From: an uncultured Chloroflexota bacterium
GTDB taxonomy: Bacteria; Chloroflexota; Dehalococcoidia; SAR202; UBA11138
Assembly (NCBI GenBank): GCA_913046025.1
Contig: CAJWRP010000138.1
Location: 1 to 6,376, forward strand
Direction of reading: 5' to 3'
Length of the DNA: 6,376 nucleotides
In this document: positions 5,399-6,376 of the stretch, one piece after another
Layout: the number at the start of each line of letters is the position of its first letter
How positions within the stretch are numbered: the stretch's first letter is position 1
Notes under the pieces: generated by a model
Databases searched by the model: none
What the model saw: only the letters and a program-made list of their open reading frames with translations
Told to the model about the DNA's origin: nothing
Position numbers and translations under genes: made by a program

Positions 5399-6376
5399 AT
5401 GCCTCCACCACTGGTGACTGTCACTTCTGACTTCGGCATGATCGACGGCTTTGTCGCAGCTATGAAGGGCGTTATATTAGGCATCTGTCCAGATGTACGA
5501 CTAATCGATATTTCCCAATACGTACCTCCTCAAGACGTTAATCATGCGTCCTTTGTACTGGGTACTACGTTCCGATACTTTTCCGCTCCAACAATACACC
5601 TGGCCGTCGTGGACCCCGGAGTCGGTACGGGACGATATCCTATCCTACTGGTAACTCCGCAGGGTTCCTTCATAGGCCCAGACAACGGTATTTTTTCCTA
5701 CGTGTTAACGGCATACGGATCTACGTTAGGTGAGCCTCTGCCACCGGACGTTCGTGTCTTAGATGCCGTTCAAGCTGATGTTCCCAGTACCTGTCAAGCA
5801 TATATTCTTGATAGATCTGAATACTGGGCAAAAGCCGTAAGTGATACTTTTCATGGTCGTGACATATTTGCGCCAGTAGCGGGCCACCTGGCAAATGGAG
5901 TGCTGGCTGAAGGGCTAGGATCGCCGATATCTAGCCTGAAGATGCTCTACTTACCTTCGCCAAAGGTAAACTCAGGACAATTGGAAGGCTGTGTCATTCA
6001 CGTAGACCGGTTCGGGAACCTGATTACTAATCTAGTTCTTGAAGATCCAATCGACGTGAGCGCTCATGTCGAGATCAACGGCGACCGCATCACGGGAATC
6101 AGTGGCAACTACCAGAGGGGCAACGGTCTGCTGGCCATTATTGGCAGCCATGGCTTCTTGGAAATTGCGTACGTAAACGACAACGCTTCGGAACACACCG
6201 GGGCAGCGGTAGGAACGAAAGTTACCGTTTCCGTAGGCGGCGCATCAGCCGACCTCTCCGTTGTCGAGATGACGTCGAGCCTTGATGGCATCAAGGGCCT
6301 CGTCAGCACAAAACAAGGCCCAATCCCCCTCGAGCTAAGTCTCGTAGGACGTCATAATTTCGAAAATGCCCTGGTG
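5399..6376 (+). CDS. SAM hydroxide adenosyltransferase (DUF62), reading on into a Mur-ligase-like segment; 3' end outside the window
   Basis: The frame from the ATG at 5399 stays open for 326 codons to the right edge. Residues 1-280 form a complete DUF62 enzyme, which hydrolyses S-adenosylmethionine to adenosine and methionine. It has VTVTSDFGMIDGFVAAMKG at the N-terminus, then VVDPGVGTGR, GPDNGIFS, TFHGRDIFAPVAGHLA and VDRFGNLITNL. The C-terminal barrel ends with GFLEIAYVN and TKVTVSV. The Asp-Arg-His triad of the family is present as D72, R79 and H152. I see no insertion like the extra loop of fluorinases or chlorinases, so halogenation is unlikely. The usual protein is 250-280 residues long, yet no stop occurs here and the chain continues into Mur-ligase-like sequence (listed separately). 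The ribosome binding site is weak (TTGAGA about eight bases upstream). The gene follows secG by 31 bases and is probably co-transcribed with it. Confidence 0.88.
   Translation, partial: MPPPLVTVTSDFGMIDGFVAAMKGVILGICPDVRLIDISQYVPPQDVNHASFVLGTTFRYFSAPTIHLAVVDPGVGTGRYPILLVTPQGSFIGPDNGIFSYVLTAYGSTLGEPLPPDVRVLDAVQADVPSTCQAYILDRSEYWAKAVSDTFHGRDIFAPVAGHLANGVLAEGLGSPISSLKMLYLPSPKVNSGQLEGCVIHVDRFGNLITNLVLEDPIDVSAHVEINGDRITGISGNYQRGNGLLAIIGSHGFLEIAYVNDNASEHTGAAVGTKVTVSVGGASADLSVVEMTSSLDGIKGLVSTKQGPIPLELSLVGRHNFENALV
6239..6376 (+). other. Mur-ligase-like (MurE-type) segment in frame after the DUF62 domain
   Basis: Residues 281-326 of the frame begun at 5399 read ADLSVVEMTSSLDGIKGLVS, then a strand with TKQGPIPLELSLVG and finally GRHNFENALV at the edge. 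In MurE and related Mur ligases the pattern is the same: A-D-(V/I)-x-A, a strand with S-L-D-G, a short turn ending in P-x-G, a strand and G-R-H-N-x-x-N-(A/I)-L-A-A. It belongs to the end of the ATP-binding central domain, before the C-terminal ligase domain. The P-loop G-T-N-G-K-T and the UDP-sugar-binding N-terminal domain that should precede it are absent, because DUF62 occupies that space. The match rests on about 45 residues read by eye; the G-R-H-N block is the strongest part. By eye there is no obvious change in codon style at the join. Confidence 0.55.

Noticed and set aside
5399..6238. Fluorinase or chlorinase (SAM halogenase)
   Set aside because: The Asp-Arg-His triad of the hydroxide adenosyltransferases is present and no extra loop typical of the halogenases is visible.

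Overview
The window is a compact bacterial chromosomal segment of ordinary metabolic and housekeeping genes, with no mobile elements, CRISPR arrays or RNA genes that I can see. Gene content suggests a Chloroflexota bacterium of the Dehalococcoidia/SAR202 type. The pointers are a fused siroheme decarboxylase beside a siroheme-synthesis dehydrogenase, a YvcK protein with an N-terminal membrane hairpin, and a yvcK-secG arrangement. That assignment is inference from gene style and would need a protein search. Base composition looks close to balanced, and starts are mixed (ATG, GTG, TTG).

Left part, minus strand (1-1331): a tetrapyrrole operon read leftward. The first gene is a fused AhbA/AhbB-type siroheme decarboxylase. 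It is followed after 21 bases by the N-terminal 100 residues of a precorrin-2 dehydrogenase, which runs off the left edge. Together they would make siroheme and decarboxylate it to 12,18-didecarboxysiroheme, the route to heme (Ahb pathway) or heme d1.

Divergent spacer (1332-1539): it holds a candidate sigma-70-type promoter for the decarboxylase gene and a striking inverted repeat (1458-1492, two perfect 9-base arms) just upstream of pcm.

Middle, plus strand: pcm (protein-L-isoaspartate methyltransferase) appears to stand alone and may end at a weak terminator. Then comes a tight co-directional series: gatB (tRNA amidotransferase subunit B), yvcK (CofD-like, membrane-anchored), secG (translocase subunit) and a SAM hydroxide adenosyltransferase (DUF62 family). 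Gaps between these genes are 4, 24 and 31 bases, so they are probably one transcript.

Right edge: the DUF62 protein has all its catalytic residues and seems complete by about residue 280. Its frame does not stop there. It continues without interruption into about 45 residues that read like the strand-turn-strand and G-R-H-N segment of a Mur ligase (MurE-like) central domain, without the P-loop that normally precedes it. This is the most unusual thing in the window. It is either a real gene fusion, a deletion product or a chimeric assembly join, and the sequence beyond the right edge is needed to decide.
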